Part shown: one piece after another, positions 36,518 to 47,716 of the stretch
Position numbering within the stretch: the first letter of the stretch is position 1
Layout: each line of letters opens with the position of its first letter
Origin: Tremella fuciformis
Lineage: Eukaryota; Basidiomycota; Tremellomycetes; Tremellales; Tremellaceae
DNA: 64,000 bases
Direction of reading: 5' to 3'
Assembly: GCA_032768795.1 (NCBI GenBank)
Contig: CP136491.1
Span: 682,001-746,000, forward strand
Notes under the pieces: model-generated
What the model was told of the DNA's origin: nothing
What the model saw: only the letters and a program-made list of their open reading frames with translations
Database searches by the model: none
Made by a program: the position numbers and the translations under genes

Positions 36518-39497
36518 CTATCGAAAACCTTGACTAGGGGGCGGAGGAAGCGAGTTGGCATCTTGACCCAGCCCACCGTCTGCGACCTTGTCCACTTGCT
36601 CAAAAAAGCTCTTCGGGATCAGCTTTCCTTCGAAGGACGACCGCAAAACTCACACTCCACTCGTTCCAATTGAAGCCCGACATCGGCAGGCCGTCCAGCA
36701 AAGAAGTGTCAAACGCGTTCGAGTTGTTCAGGAAGCCGACGATCTGTTCAGTCAGCCAACTGTCACTGGAACCCCAGCTGGTAGGCTCACCTCTGATGAT
36801 TCCACCTGCCCACCCTGAAGAAGGTCGGCAGTGTCCCCGAAAGCATCCGTATTCATCTGAGGATTCAGATTATTCGCGGCCATTTGCATGCTTTGGAGCA
36901 GTTCGGTCTGTTGATTTGGTTGTAGACTCGTCTCGGACGGCAGATCGGGTTGTGACCGTTCGCCGATCACTCCCATTTGCTCGTCCGAGGCAATCACGAT
37001 ATCCCCATTCTGAAGACCCGCCTGGTCCAGCTCATCTGCATCTTGCGCCACATAGATCCCTCCACCAGGTCGAGAGGGGTCCTTGACCCATTTGGCTTTC
37101 CCAAAGGCAGGTCGAGGATGAACACCTGCAGTAGGGTTGATAGCCGGCGGACGAGAGGTTGTATCGTTCTCGTGGTCTGGCCGAGTCTTGAGAGCGGCTT
37201 CGTAGAGCAGAGTCATCGTCTCGCATGTCTTGCGTCGAATGGACATCTGGTCTGACAATGAGCTGCGTCTCACTCCCGAGCAATGACAACTTACCGGGCT
37301 GGACGATGGCTTCCCATTTTTGGGCAGTCTCTTTGATTGTCCTTAGGCAGTTTAGAGCATCTTGATCTCTCCGTTTGGCCCATGTATGATACTGCACCAA
37401 TGCGCAACTCGTAGCAGCGTACGAGAAGATGAAGACCGAGTCGAGCGTGTCGTCATTCGCTGCAAGCCATTCAATCGATTCGGCTGACCATCGGACGAGG
37501 CGGGACCAGCGCTCCACTTCGACGCCAATTTTGATCTGGGGTGGCAACGTATGCGTAATACGCATGAAAACTCGCCAAAAGAGGAACTGCAGAGCACAAT
37601 AGCCCATGTGCAGCATCCCGACGATATGCGAGGATGTTTTGCCGTGGAAGCGCAGATCCGACGGAAGATTCTCCATCCAGCTTTCCATATCGGCCAACAG
37701 CGTCCGGAGCTGGTCCTCTGTGGTCAATTTTAGGCCCGTAGGACTGTAGATGGTCTTCAACACCCTCCCCATAAGAATTGACAGTTTGAGGTGTTCCGCA
37801 AGTCCGATATAGGACAGGTCGATATGCCAGGAGCCAGGATCAGTATCTGGGATGATATCGTATGGTGCTGGCAGGAGAACATCGCAGTCCAAGAGGTCAA
37901 CCAGGAGAGGTATACCGAGGGCCGAGCCGTACCACCTGTCCAGGATCACGCAAGCAGCCCATATTCTCCTTCGAAGTTCGACATAGGCAAGGTCCTGCGC
38001 AGTTTGCGCTCGCAAGGTTGACTCGCGATGTAGGCCAAGATCTTGGGCCATCCGCGTGGCAGTTCCGGTGCGTATCAATGCAGCACTTGCAGTTGCAGCG
38101 GTAGGCTGCGCATGCAAGTCGCCGACTTGGGACAGCAGCAGCTATCGGTCAGCTCAGCTCCCTTCAGCGGCCGACAAACCTACCAGGGCCTGAACGTTCT
38201 CCAGCCGGGCATCACTCAGAATGTCATTCGACCTCAAGAGACCATTGATCATACCTCTTACCCCGGCGAAGACCTCTCGCGGGAATTGCCGTCTGGTAGA
38301 ACCCAAGCCACAAATGGCGTACAGCAGAAGCGGACTGGGATTCTGCTTGGATGCAAACTCTGCACGCGAAATGATTGGGAAGAGGGGGCATAAATGGTCG
38401 AAGTAGGCGTTGACCAGATGAGAGATCGTCTGAGAGGACAAGAAAGGCCTGTTGAGTCTGCCATGCCCGAGAGTGGGATCCGGCGGTTGCCCATTCTCAT
38501 CTGGCATTATTGGAGGCGCCTTGACCCGAATCAGACCATTGCCGTCCTCCGTCACCTCCCATGAGGTATGATTCCGCAAGTCGTAGGCTTCTGATGTACT
38601 CGAGGGCACAGTGGTATGTAGTAGGAAAGAGAGGGATGTAGGCCCTACGAGAGTCAGCTTGGCCGCAGGTCGTCCAGGAAGTGCTCACCCTCTACCCGAT
38701 GCTGCGCTTCTTGTGGCTTTGCGGGGCTCGTGTCGACTGCACCAGACCGCGCGGATACATCGTTCGCCTCATCTGTTCCGTCAACACCAGTCGCAAGCTC
38801 CGTCTGGTAGGACTGACCAGCTTTCCGCTTCTTGAACCTGGTCTCCGTGATGGGCAGGAAGAAAGTGCACTCGAGATTGTATTGCTTGCAATGGGCGCAG
38901 ATAGGCTGCGCGTCGCCTGACGCCGATGGCGAGGGGGACTTGATCAGAATATCACACCTAATCTTTTTGGTCCGCTGGTGCTCAGCGCAAGCTTGACGAT
39001 AAACGCAGACCGGGATTCACGCAAGCATCACATGCCCTTCCTGTCTTTGTCCGTTTCTCCTTGTCCCCGTCCCCAGAAACGCTGGCATCCTCTACCTCCA
39101 TAACGGACTTTTTCCGCTTCTTCTTGCTGGCCGGAGCCTTCTCGACCTTCGTCGGAGGAGTATCCGCGGCACTATCCACACCAGTCGTGACCGTCCCTTC
39201 GCGCCCGGCCGGGCTAAACCTCTGGACGCTTGGCTGAGCCGCATAGGTATTTGAAGGGGTGACGTTCATGGCTTGCGGAGCGAAGCTGCCGTTCGAGTGG
39301 CTGGGACCAGGCGGTCCTGGCATATACCACCCTCCGAGTCCCTGGGCCGTCTGCTGTTGGCCATGTTGCGGCAAGCTCTGAGGGGCATATGTGGGGTACT
39401 CTGTTGTCTGCCAGCCCGACAGATCACGCCCGTCTCTGCCTGCATCGCCTGATGGAGGAGCCGGAGGAGGGTAGCCATACCCTTGATTGGGGAACAT
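36518..39497 (-). CDS. Zn2Cys6 transcription factor with fungal_trans domain, likely cluster regulator
   Basis: The ATG at 39497 (MFPNQGYGYPPPAPPSG) opens a Gly/Pro/Gln-rich leader, a basic KKKRKKS and then RACDAC at an exon end. A short intron (about 38984-39021) joins RTKKIRCDILIKSPSPS, then ICAHCKQYNLECTFF, completing the six-cysteine cluster with a long third loop. The next exons hold the fungal_trans middle region: FFDHLCPLFPIISRAEF-like sequence at about 38340-38400, AQDLGLHRESTLRAQ and RRRIWAACVILDRWYGSALG. C-terminal exons read IVGFLNNSNAFDTSLLDGLP and FFEQVDKVADGGLG, with the stop at about 36518. It has full regulator architecture, unlike the small zinc-cluster proteins elsewhere here. 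Its position among catabolic genes suggests local control. Confidence 0.82.
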
Positions 39498-40221
39498 TGC
39501 CGCCGGCCCCAGGCGTCACGGCGGCGCAATACGAAAGGAACGCGGGGAAGGGTAAGAAGACCGTCTCCTTCGGCAGTGCAGGTGCAGGTGATTCCAGCAA
39601 ACCGTCAGGCCTAGTGCCGGAGATTGCAAGGCCGTCGGCGTCCAGCAGGGCGCGTCGAGGGGTGCCGGCGCCGCCAAGGGGTGATCTGGTATCAGGTGCG
39701 GCGTGCCGAGAGGAAGGAGCCCAAGTGCCGAAAAAGGTGGAGGTCAGATCGATAGGGGCGACGGAGGCCTTTCTCGAGGGGCTTTGGATGCCAAGAGGAG
39801 GCTGTGAGGATGGCAGTTGGGCAAGGATACGGGCTGAGACGGCACTGGAGTCGAGATGTAGTGTATGTATAGGAGAAGAACACGGCTCTGGGAGGGAGAA
39901 GTTGTCTTTGGACGATGACGTGTGGAGGTAGGCGGATTCAGGGGGAAAGAGGGGAGCTATGGTCCGAAGGCTGACGGAAACCTTCGGCTGCTCATGCATG
40001 ACTACTAGTGCATCACATGGGTACTGGTCGCTCTCTCTGGAAGGTCCTCGCCCAGACTCAAGTGTCGTGGAGATCCGACAACGGAAGCTATCACATAGCT
40101 TGAGGTTTCGCACCTTGGGCGCCTGAGAAAGTAGCGTTAGACAGCGTGTCGCGCACAGAAGAATTGCATTTTTGTCGACTTCTGAGCCAGATGATATGCG
40201 ATGCATGCATTACTAGACTGC
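39498..40221. other. Intergenic upstream of the regulator
   Basis: 724 bp. A frame of about 260 codons on the minus strand runs through it and overlaps the regulator start in another phase, but it is Ser/Pro-rich without motif, so I do not call it. Most likely promoter and 3' flank of the aldolase gene. Confidence 0.35.
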
Positions 40222-41461
40222 TCAAGCCTTGCCTGCCGACCCAAAGAGATGGAAGAATCGCTCGCACTCCTTCTCGAAAGCCGCTGTGGCCTCGTCCATG
40301 GCATCAGGGAAAGGCTTGCTCAACAACCCTTTACCGAGCGCCTCGGCGTAGGGGTCACGGCACCAAGAGTTGACGTTGATCTGCACTCAGCAAGGTCGCC
40401 CTGTTAGGCTTGTCTTGCTCACCTTGCTCACACCACTCTTGATGATCTTTCGGAAGAGCTCGTCCGGCAATTCGTCGGTGCCGTGGGCTGCAGCTTAGCG
40501 GGGACCTGTACTGCCGCGAAGAGGCATACCACACAAAGGCACACGTCCCTTGAACCTTTGCGAAAGCTCGTCCATGCTAGCATATCAGCAGCTTGCCGAC
40601 CGTGAAGAAGTAGACACATACATTTCTAGCTTCCACTGCGATTCAGGACCTCCTGCGAACGGCTTGTACGAGCCATGTCGGTCTGAACAATCAGCTTGCA
40701 CAACTTGGCATTTGCCATCGAACGCACTTCCAACGCAAGGTGCGAGGATGTGAGCACCGGTCCTGGTCGTCAGTAATGAGTTTGTGCGAGCGAAGCCAGA
40801 CTCACTCCTTCATGAAGGTCTCGGCTTTGAGCGGGTCGGTGTAGATGGTCCCCTCAATCTGCCTCAGACCTGCCTCTCCACCTTCCAGCCGGCCAAGCTC
40901 AACTTCGGTCGCAACACCTGCGGCTACACACCGCTTGATCCAGGGGATAGCGATTGCAATGTTCTCATCGTCGGTCTGGTGCATCAGTCCTGAGTCCCTC
41001 CACAGAAGCGAGTCATCCCTCACATCTGCGTGGCTGGCGTCCACCATGATACTGTCAAACTTGATGCCCTTCTCCGCGAGTCCGACTGCCAGCTCGAGCT
41101 GTTCTTCATCGGTGGCGTGGTCCAGGTGTACAGAGATGGGTACCGAGGCGTTGTGCGCACTGCACGTCAATTGCACTCTCGCCCTAGAACGAATCCACCT
41201 ACACATCGAGGCAGAACCGGAGGAACTCGCCCTGTCCGTACTTCAAGGTGACAGGGAAGAGCTGGAGGATGGCGGGCGAACGACATCGCTCAGCAGCTCT
41301 GACGAGTCCGATGGCTGATCCCCAATCGTAGCAGGTCTGTGCAAGGATGCCATCTGAAGGGGTCAGCTTGACCCTCCGACGCGGCAACAGTCTTTCAACT
41401 CACATCCTCCCTTCTCGGCTTTCTCGAGGATGTCGAGGGTGAGGTTGTTGGGTACGGTCAT
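40222..41461 (-). CDS. Class II ketose-bisphosphate aldolase (FBA/GatY family)
   Basis: A zinc-dependent aldolase. The ATG at 41461 gives MTVPNNLTLDILEKAEKGG, joined by an intron to YGILAQTCYDWGSAIGLVRAAE and SPAILQLFPVTLKYGQGEF. The metal and catalytic region is SVHLDHATDEEQ (zinc His and the Asp of the LDHA motif). FDSIMVDASHADV follows, then VATEVELGRLEGGEAG (zinc Glu). The third ligand is in LHGTDELPDELFRKIIKSGV, followed by SKINVNSWCRDPYAEALG. The protein ends HLFGSAGKA, TGA at 40222-40224. At least six short introns are present. The sequence differs clearly from the glycolytic fungal FBA1, so a catabolic aldol cleavage of a non-glycolytic sugar phosphate is likelier. It is divergent from the MFS transporter. 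Confidence 0.86.
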
Positions 41462-42333
41462 TGTGTCTCTGATGCTTCGATGTCGTCAAAGGCAGCCAAT
41501 AACGCACAGACTATATTACTTTGATGGGTTGATCCAGCCAAACGATATAATGCCTGAATAGCAAGCATCCTTTGGCCTGTTGGCCATGTCCGTGCACCTC
41601 CACCGCTCGATTGGCCCCGCTTCGGACTTTCAACCATTGGCTCCATTGGCTTGAGCTTTCCACCCCGGACAGCTTCCGAGCTCGTCAAACGGAGGGTCGG
41701 GCCGGTGAAATGCGGGCTCATGCGTCATGGAAATCGGCAACTGCGCGCACAACGGCCGAAGCAGATCCATCCGGCTGGCTGGGTTCGGACTTGGTCGTCG
41801 TAAATCCATCTGTTGAAATCCCTTGGCACTTCAAAGGATGCTCGCCACCGCATGAGCCGCTACCATCACTGACCCTCTGGTCTGACGCCTGACGCGCCTA
41901 CTCCCGCTTAAAGCCAAACCGCATTAGCCGATCTCTCCTGTCGTCAGCTGACTCCATTATTCCGCGGCACAGATATTGGCCCGGACGGGTGCTTTGTTTC
42001 GCTCCTCTCTATGTAGTCGACGCAAACGCTGGCCCTCGAGCGTCGCGCGAGCCTTCGCCAGCCTGCGCTAGCCTGGAGTCCCGTCGACTGCAGGGGGGCC
42101 CGTTGACTCCCCGCAAAGATCCGGCTTCGATGGAGTCTGGATGGAATCTACCCAGCCTTGTGGCCAAACCATCCGGGCTCTCCGTCTCGTTTGCGGGTCG
42201 CCAGCGACATACATAAGGTCGCCCCTCGCGGGTCCCACTAGCCCCATCCGACCTCGTCGAACGCAATTATCTCGACAATCCCTTTTCTGAACTCGTTTGA
42301 TTCCCTTTGCCACCCACCCAGCCTTGGCAAGCC
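41462..42333. promoter_or_regulatory. Shared promoter of aldolase and MFS transporter
   Basis: 872 bp between divergent starts. A CGG-N7-CCG inverted pair is at 41668-41680, the type of site a Zn2Cys6 dimer could use. No gene is supported within it. Confidence 0.4.
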
Positions 42334-43019
42334 ATGAGCCATCACATATCCGCCGCCTTCGAGCCCGACCACAAGATGTCTCACGAGTGGAAGGACAAGG
42401 AAGGCTCGGTCGTCGACGGCCACGTCACCTCCGACCCCAACACCGTCGCCCTCGCGGCGAACTACACGCCCAACACCCCAGAGGAGAAGGCCCTCATCTG
42501 GAAGATCGACAAACGCATCGTTGTGAGTCAACCCTCCTTTGGCCATCACGTGACGTGGCTGACCTCTTAGCCTTGCATCTGGGGTCTCTACACGCTCTCT
42601 TACCTTGACCGCGCCAACATCGGTAACGCCAAGACTGGGGGATTGCAGAAAGACTTCAACCTCACCTCGGACCAGTACTCGGTCGTCCTCCTCGTCTTCT
42701 TCATCAGCTATGTCATCTTCGAAATCCCGTCCAACCTGGCCCTTACCCGTCTCCGCCCTTCCCTCTATCTCTCAGTGCTTTGCATCATCTGGGGCGGTGT
42801 CTCCGCTTGCATGGCTGCCACCAACAACTGGTTCGTCGCCTCTTAGAGATCAGCGACCGACGCTCTGCTTACACCGTCAGGAAACAGCTTGCTGCCGTCC
42901 GTTTCTGTCTCGGTGTCGTCGAGGCCGGCTTCGCTCCTGGTGTCGCATTCTATCTCTCATCCTGGTACAAAAGATATGAGTTGGCGTCTCGATTCAGTCT
43001 TTATTACACGGCGACCGCT

Positions 43020-46000
43020 TTATACATGTTCTAGGCGTGGTGGGACGAAAACCCTGTGGGAAACCCTTCCACTTGTAATACTACTGACTACAAGAAACTA
43101 CGAGGACCATGCGGACCAAGTCCGATAGTCTGATCTCTCTCTCATCACAACTCCTTCAACCAAACCAAAGGCTGCTGCCCTGAACTTCACTAACGCGACA
43201 CTGACGCACTGGCGGAGAAAGCTGGCGCTTCCAATGGGCATCTGGCGGCAGATCTTCTCGAGCATAACGATCGTAGATTTCTCGAGATAGCCGCCGGCCG
43301 ACAGAACGAATGGCTGAAATGCAGTCGGGCCGATTCGATCCCTTGGGAGTTGAGCGATGGTCTTCTCTGCCAAGTTTGTCAAGCCTTGGTCCGCATATTT
43401 CTTGGCGCCGGACCAGAGGTCCTCATCACTGATTCGACGATTCGCAGCGAAATTATGTTGGGCCGAAGACAACGCTGTCACTTTGATATCAAACTCCATG
43501 GGCGCAAGGCGGGACTGCAACGGAGGAGTGAAGCGAATGTCGTTGATGCGGTGCCCGGCGCTAAGGTCGGAGTGCAGTATAGTGGGTTCGATCTCGACTT
43601 GCGAGCCAGCAATAGCACGCAGAGCGTGCCCCAGCGCCATCTTGATTGCAGTGTGGCGCTGGGAACGGATAGCCGCCACTTTGTTGCAAGACTCAGGGTG
43701 GAAGATCGTGACGTCGGTGACACCACAACCCCGACAGACGCTTGTTTGAGGTGGGACGAGCGTCCGAGATCGCAGGGCCGCAGCAACCTCAGCATCCGAC
43801 AGCCAAAGCCTGTAGGTGGAGGGTATGACGGACATCCAGCGACGTCCGACTACACTCGCATTCTCGAAAACAGCGACTCTTTCGGCTTGGTCCAGGAGCG
43901 ATAAGAGGCGTTTCTGGTGTTCCTCAAGCATCTCTTCACACCTTCGTCGCTGGGATATGATTGTTGTTGGTGGGACGACGAGATCGGTGATGGATGCGAG
44001 GACCAGGTCTGCTGATTGCGCGGATGCTGCAGCTGCGTGAGGGCAGGCGTCTTCAAAGGACAGAAGACCCAAACCCCCTTGTTTGATCGGTAGAGTGACT
44101 AGGGCGTGCTCTATGAACGGGTCGCCGGGACGAGGACCGGTCATGCGGAGGGTGGATACAGCCGCTTTGAACAGGTCATCCACTCTTCGCCAGGTGTCTC
44201 TGGTGACAGATGGGTCAAGGGTCCGGAGGAGGTGTCGCAACTTGGGCAAGACACACATCCGGAGCAGGAGAAGAGCGTGCTGCGACTTCATGAGCGGTAA
44301 GAGCGATAGAGACTGAACAAGGTCATCGACCTTGCGGTCGAGGAAGGAGCGGACACGGTCGGCATCACCCGCGATGGAGCCGAGGAGCTCGAAGCCGTTC
44401 GCTCTAATGTCCTCCAGCGTGGCGGAGCGACTCTTGTCGACGTTGAAGGAGAAAGGGGAGTCGCTCGCACGAAAGGACTCGATGGCGTCTTGGATTGTGT
44501 CCTGATCGGGGCCAAAGATAAAGATGTCGTCCAGGTAGGCGACGACTCTGTATCTGGGGCCCAGACGTCGAGCCAGCTCTTCAAGATGAGGCCTGAGAGC
44601 GATGGAGAAGAAAAGTGCGGCCAATGGATCACCCTGGCGGAAGCCGCACCGTGACCAGAGTACGGTCGTTTTCGTACCGTCTCTCGCTAGGAGGGGCGTG
44701 CGCTTGCCATAAGTGGACAGATAGACCCTGTAGAGCTCCGGGGCCTTCTGCAAGACAAGGTGAGCCGTAGGGAGACGATGTGGGGACCCAAAAGCGTTGA
44801 CAGCGTCCATGCCCGTGAGGCGTTGGACGTCTGTGCCGAGCTCGCCGCGGAGTGCTTTGTCGACCAGTCGAACTATGGGTTCGGCTCCACTGGCCGTGGA
44901 AACCCCAAGTTGACAAGGCGCGAGCATGTCGGGGCGGATAACCTTGTTGAGGCAGGTCCGCGTGACGAGCCGATAAAAGAGCTCACCGACGGCAACCGGT
45001 CTCACATTGGGCGCAGAAGGATCAATGGGTACACCAGGCGGGTCCTTGTTGAGAGGCGTGAGGCGCGCCACACAGAGGAGGTCCATGCCCGGGATCTCTG
45101 CATTAAGGAGCGAGTCACAAAGGAAACCCAGGAAGGATTGAAACCTGTCATCCCGAGCTGCCAGTCGTAGAAGATCGACTGTCCAGCCCGAGGGGCCTGG
45201 AGCGGTGTCCGTCTTGAATGATTTCATCACCACCTGGATGTCGTCAATGGAGGGAGGCTCGATCACAGGTGTGGTGGGAGGCGGTGCCTCCGTGAGGATG
45301 GTGTCTGGGCCTGGGAGGTTTTTCGCATCCAGAGCACGTACGACCTCAGGCGAGGGCTCGTGAACTACGGTCTTCGCCTCAAGTGCGCGCATCGCTGCAC
45401 CCAGGCGACCCTGCTCCACGAGTCGGGAGGCCGTTTGTACCGGAGTCCTTATGGCCCTGCTCGAGGTGTCGGGCAAGGTCCGTTCGACCAAAGGGAAAGC
45501 TGCAAGTCTTGCTTCCGCATTCTTCTCTCGTAGGCCAGGTATAAGGCCAACCTTGACCAGGGCGAGGATGTCAAGGAGGCCGTTGGAGGACGGCTCATTG
45601 ACATAGGCCTCCGTGACCCTGGCTGCGGCCTCGATGAAGGGTGCCGTCAGCCTCTTCGGGAGATGACTGTACCGTGGGGGCATGGCCTCCAGGTACGCTA
45701 GGGCCTCCATGTCATCTAGACCCTCGCGCCAGGAAACAGGCTGCGGAGTGTCGGATGAGGACTGGCCAGGGAGGTTGTCGTCGGGGCCCGGAAGGCCTGG
45801 TGGCGCACCAGACGAGGGGCGAGGAGTGTTCCGAGCCAACTGGGCCGACGGAGTACGACGTGACGGGGCTGGTGAGGCGTTCGAGGCAGTGGATCTTGCC
45901 TGAGAGGGTATCGGCGGGATTGGAATGACAGTGGGTCCTGTGGCGAGGACACCTTTCTGCGGGCACGTTTTCCGATGAGTGCCATGACCTCGGGGGCGGC

Positions 46001-46468
46001 ACAGAGCGCCACAGGAGCAGAGGAGGATCCCCATCTGTTCCGCTTGAGAGGGAGAGATTGTGGTACCCGCGTGGAACAGGCGGAAGTGAGCGTGGACTTG
46101 AACGCCCAACGGCGCACGACAGAGCACACACTTGATCTGCTGCTCGGCTTCCGATCCTGAGGGCGTCTCGGGTCGAGGAGGAGCTCCCCCACGAAGCCGG
46201 AGGACAGGAGGAGGGTGAGGAGGGTCGAGATCGGGGTCGGCGGTGAGGTACACGCTACTTGTGTCACTCTCGTCCCCGCTGTCGAGGCCTTCAGCGTAGT
46301 CATCACCACTTCGGTAATCTGTATCGCTGTCATTGTCACCCTCGAAACCGATGTCGCTGCAACTGCCGTCCTCAGTGTACCAGTCCGAGTCCGTGTCGCT
46401 CTCGGTGTCCCAGCTGTCTTCGCTAGGGGTGTGCGAGGGGCAGCCACCTCGAAGACGTAGAACGGGTC
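43020..46468 (-). mobile_element. Non-LTR retrotransposon with restriction-like endonuclease, 5'-truncated
   Basis: One long frame on the minus strand, open from the 5' junction (near 46468) to the stop at 43098. It starts in an acidic Ser/Asp/Glu-rich segment bracketed by two VLRLRGG heptapeptides (46463-46443 and 46205-46185). Two zinc fingers follow (IKCVLCRAPLG...HFRLFH and LLCSCGALCRPRGHGTHRKTC). The reverse transcriptase has GFRQGDPLAALFFSIAL and AYLDDIFIFG (YLDD at 44526-44537). The C-terminus has a CRGCGV...FHPESC knuckle near 43700-43740 and a PD-(D/E)xK-like block, HRINDIRF...MEFDIKV. This order is that of RLE-type (CRE/R2-like) elements. There is about 78 bp of 3' UTR, with no poly(A) and no clear target duplication. 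The missing 5' end and open first codons indicate 5' truncation on insertion. Confidence 0.88.
43098..46468 (-). CDS. Retrotransposon polyprotein: acidic region, zinc fingers, reverse transcriptase, endonuclease
   Basis: About 1,120 codons are open without a stop; no ATG is needed at the visible 5' end because the copy is truncated. Following the first VLRLRGG are 63 residues rich in Asp/Glu/Ser, then VYLTADPDLDPPHPPP and the second VLRLRGG, then APPRPETPSGSEAEQ and the zinc fingers. Counting from the GTG codon at 46253, YLDD is near residue 572 and the knuckle plus nuclease at about 835-925. All catalytic motifs appear intact, so only the 5' end makes this copy non-autonomous. The encoded enzyme would nick a target and reverse transcribe its RNA from the nick. 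Confidence 0.8.
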
Positions 46469-47386
46469 GTTAGTGGTGCGTTTAGCGGCCTCCTTGCTGG
46501 TTTGATCACCCAACACCTCGACGGCAAGCGCGGCATCGCCGGATGGCAGTGGCTCTTCATCATCGAAGGTGTCGGCTCGTCCTTCTTGGGCTGCTTCACC
46601 TGGTACTTCATGCCCGACTGGCCGTCCACCACCAAGTTCCTCAGCCCCGAGGAACGCCTACTCGCCGCCCAGCGCCTGGCGTACGACGGTCTCGCAAACA
46701 CGCAAGGTGCTCAGGGTCATCTTGGTCACTGGGAGGCTTGCAAGATGTGCTTCCGTGACTGGCGCACTTGGATTCTCGTCGTCATGTACATGCTCTGCAC
46801 CGGCGCCCAAACCATCCAGTACTTCGTCCCGACCCTCGTGGCGAATCTCGGTTGGAAGAGCTACAGCGCTCAGTACCACACCATTCCCCTCTACGCCTGC
46901 GCCTTTGTCTGTATCCTCGGCTTCGGCTTCGGTGCCGACTACACTCAGCGCAAACCTTACTTCATCGCGGCTGGCGGCATCATTGCCTGCATCTGCTTCA
47001 TCATCGTCGTCACCGTCCAACACCACATGGTGCAGTACGTTTTCATCATCTTCGCCTTCGGCTGCGTCTACGCCATCTGCCCCTTGACGCTCACCTGGGT
47101 TCCCAACATCATATCCTTCCCCGCCGAGAAGCGTGCTGTCTCCATCGCTCTCGTCAACGCCCTCGGCAACTCTGCCTCCATCTACGGTGTCTTCCTCTGG
47201 CCCTCGACCGATGCTCCCCGCTACGTTCCTGGCTTCAGCGCGACCACCGTGTGGCTCTTCCTCATTGCCGTCCTCGCTCTCGTCATGAACTTCCTCATTC
47301 AGAAGTACCCCCTGGAGGCGCCCGATGCCGAGGCTGTCGTCCAGCAGGAGATCGAGAAGCAGAGGCAGAGGGGCCTTGTCGTGTAA

Positions 47387-47716
47387 AACTCGGGTCTAAT
47401 CTATACCGCAACAAGGACGCATCTGCCATGTCGTAGTCATGGTCTCATAGTTTTTCAACATGATCGTTCGTGTCTGCATTCCCGGGTGTACAGTAGGCAA
47501 TATGCAATGTCATGAGCAGAAACAGAACATTGCGCCCTGAATATATTCAACGCATACAAATGGCCGTAGCTGAGGTGCACGGACCGCCCATGGCACGCCT
47601 AAATCTTTTGGTTCCTTCCCTTTAAAAAGGCGCCTACTCCTACGCAAGGTGGATTTCCCTTCGCTTGAAGTAGTCTTTCGCTGTACTTCTTATCACTCGT
47701 TGGACGCAGTCTCACA
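47387..47716. promoter_or_regulatory. Intergenic, CLF1 promoter
   Basis: 330 bp between the transporter stop and the CLF1 start. A TATA-like CTTTAAAAAGG lies at about 47621-47631, 85-95 bp before the ATG. Confidence 0.45.

Larger units (their letters stand above)
42334..47386 (+). pseudogene. MFS transporter (anion:cation symporter/Dal5-like) interrupted by a retrotransposon
   Basis: The ATG at 42334 gives MSHHISAAFEPDHKMSHEWK. An intron ends near 42569, then PCIWGLYTLSYLDRANIGNAK (helix 1 and the DRANIGNA motif of the ACS family) and LVFFISYVIFEIPSNLALTR. An intron at about 42830-42881 joins NNW to KQLAAVRFCLGVVEAGFAPG. Coding continues to RFSLYYTATA at 43019 and is then broken by about 3.45 kb of foreign DNA. 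The frame resumes at 46469-46474 with SGAFSGLLAG and runs ITQHLDGKRGIAGWQWLFIIEG to TAA at 47384-47386. Without the insert it would be a normal 12-helix transporter. Family members carry organic anions such as allantoate, tartrate or sugar acids. With the insert, translation stops about four codons past 43019. Confidence 0.88.

Noticed and set aside
39424..40206. 260-codon minus-strand frame upstream of the cluster regulator
   Set aside because: Overlaps the regulator start in another phase, low-complexity Ser/Pro composition, no domain or splice evidence.
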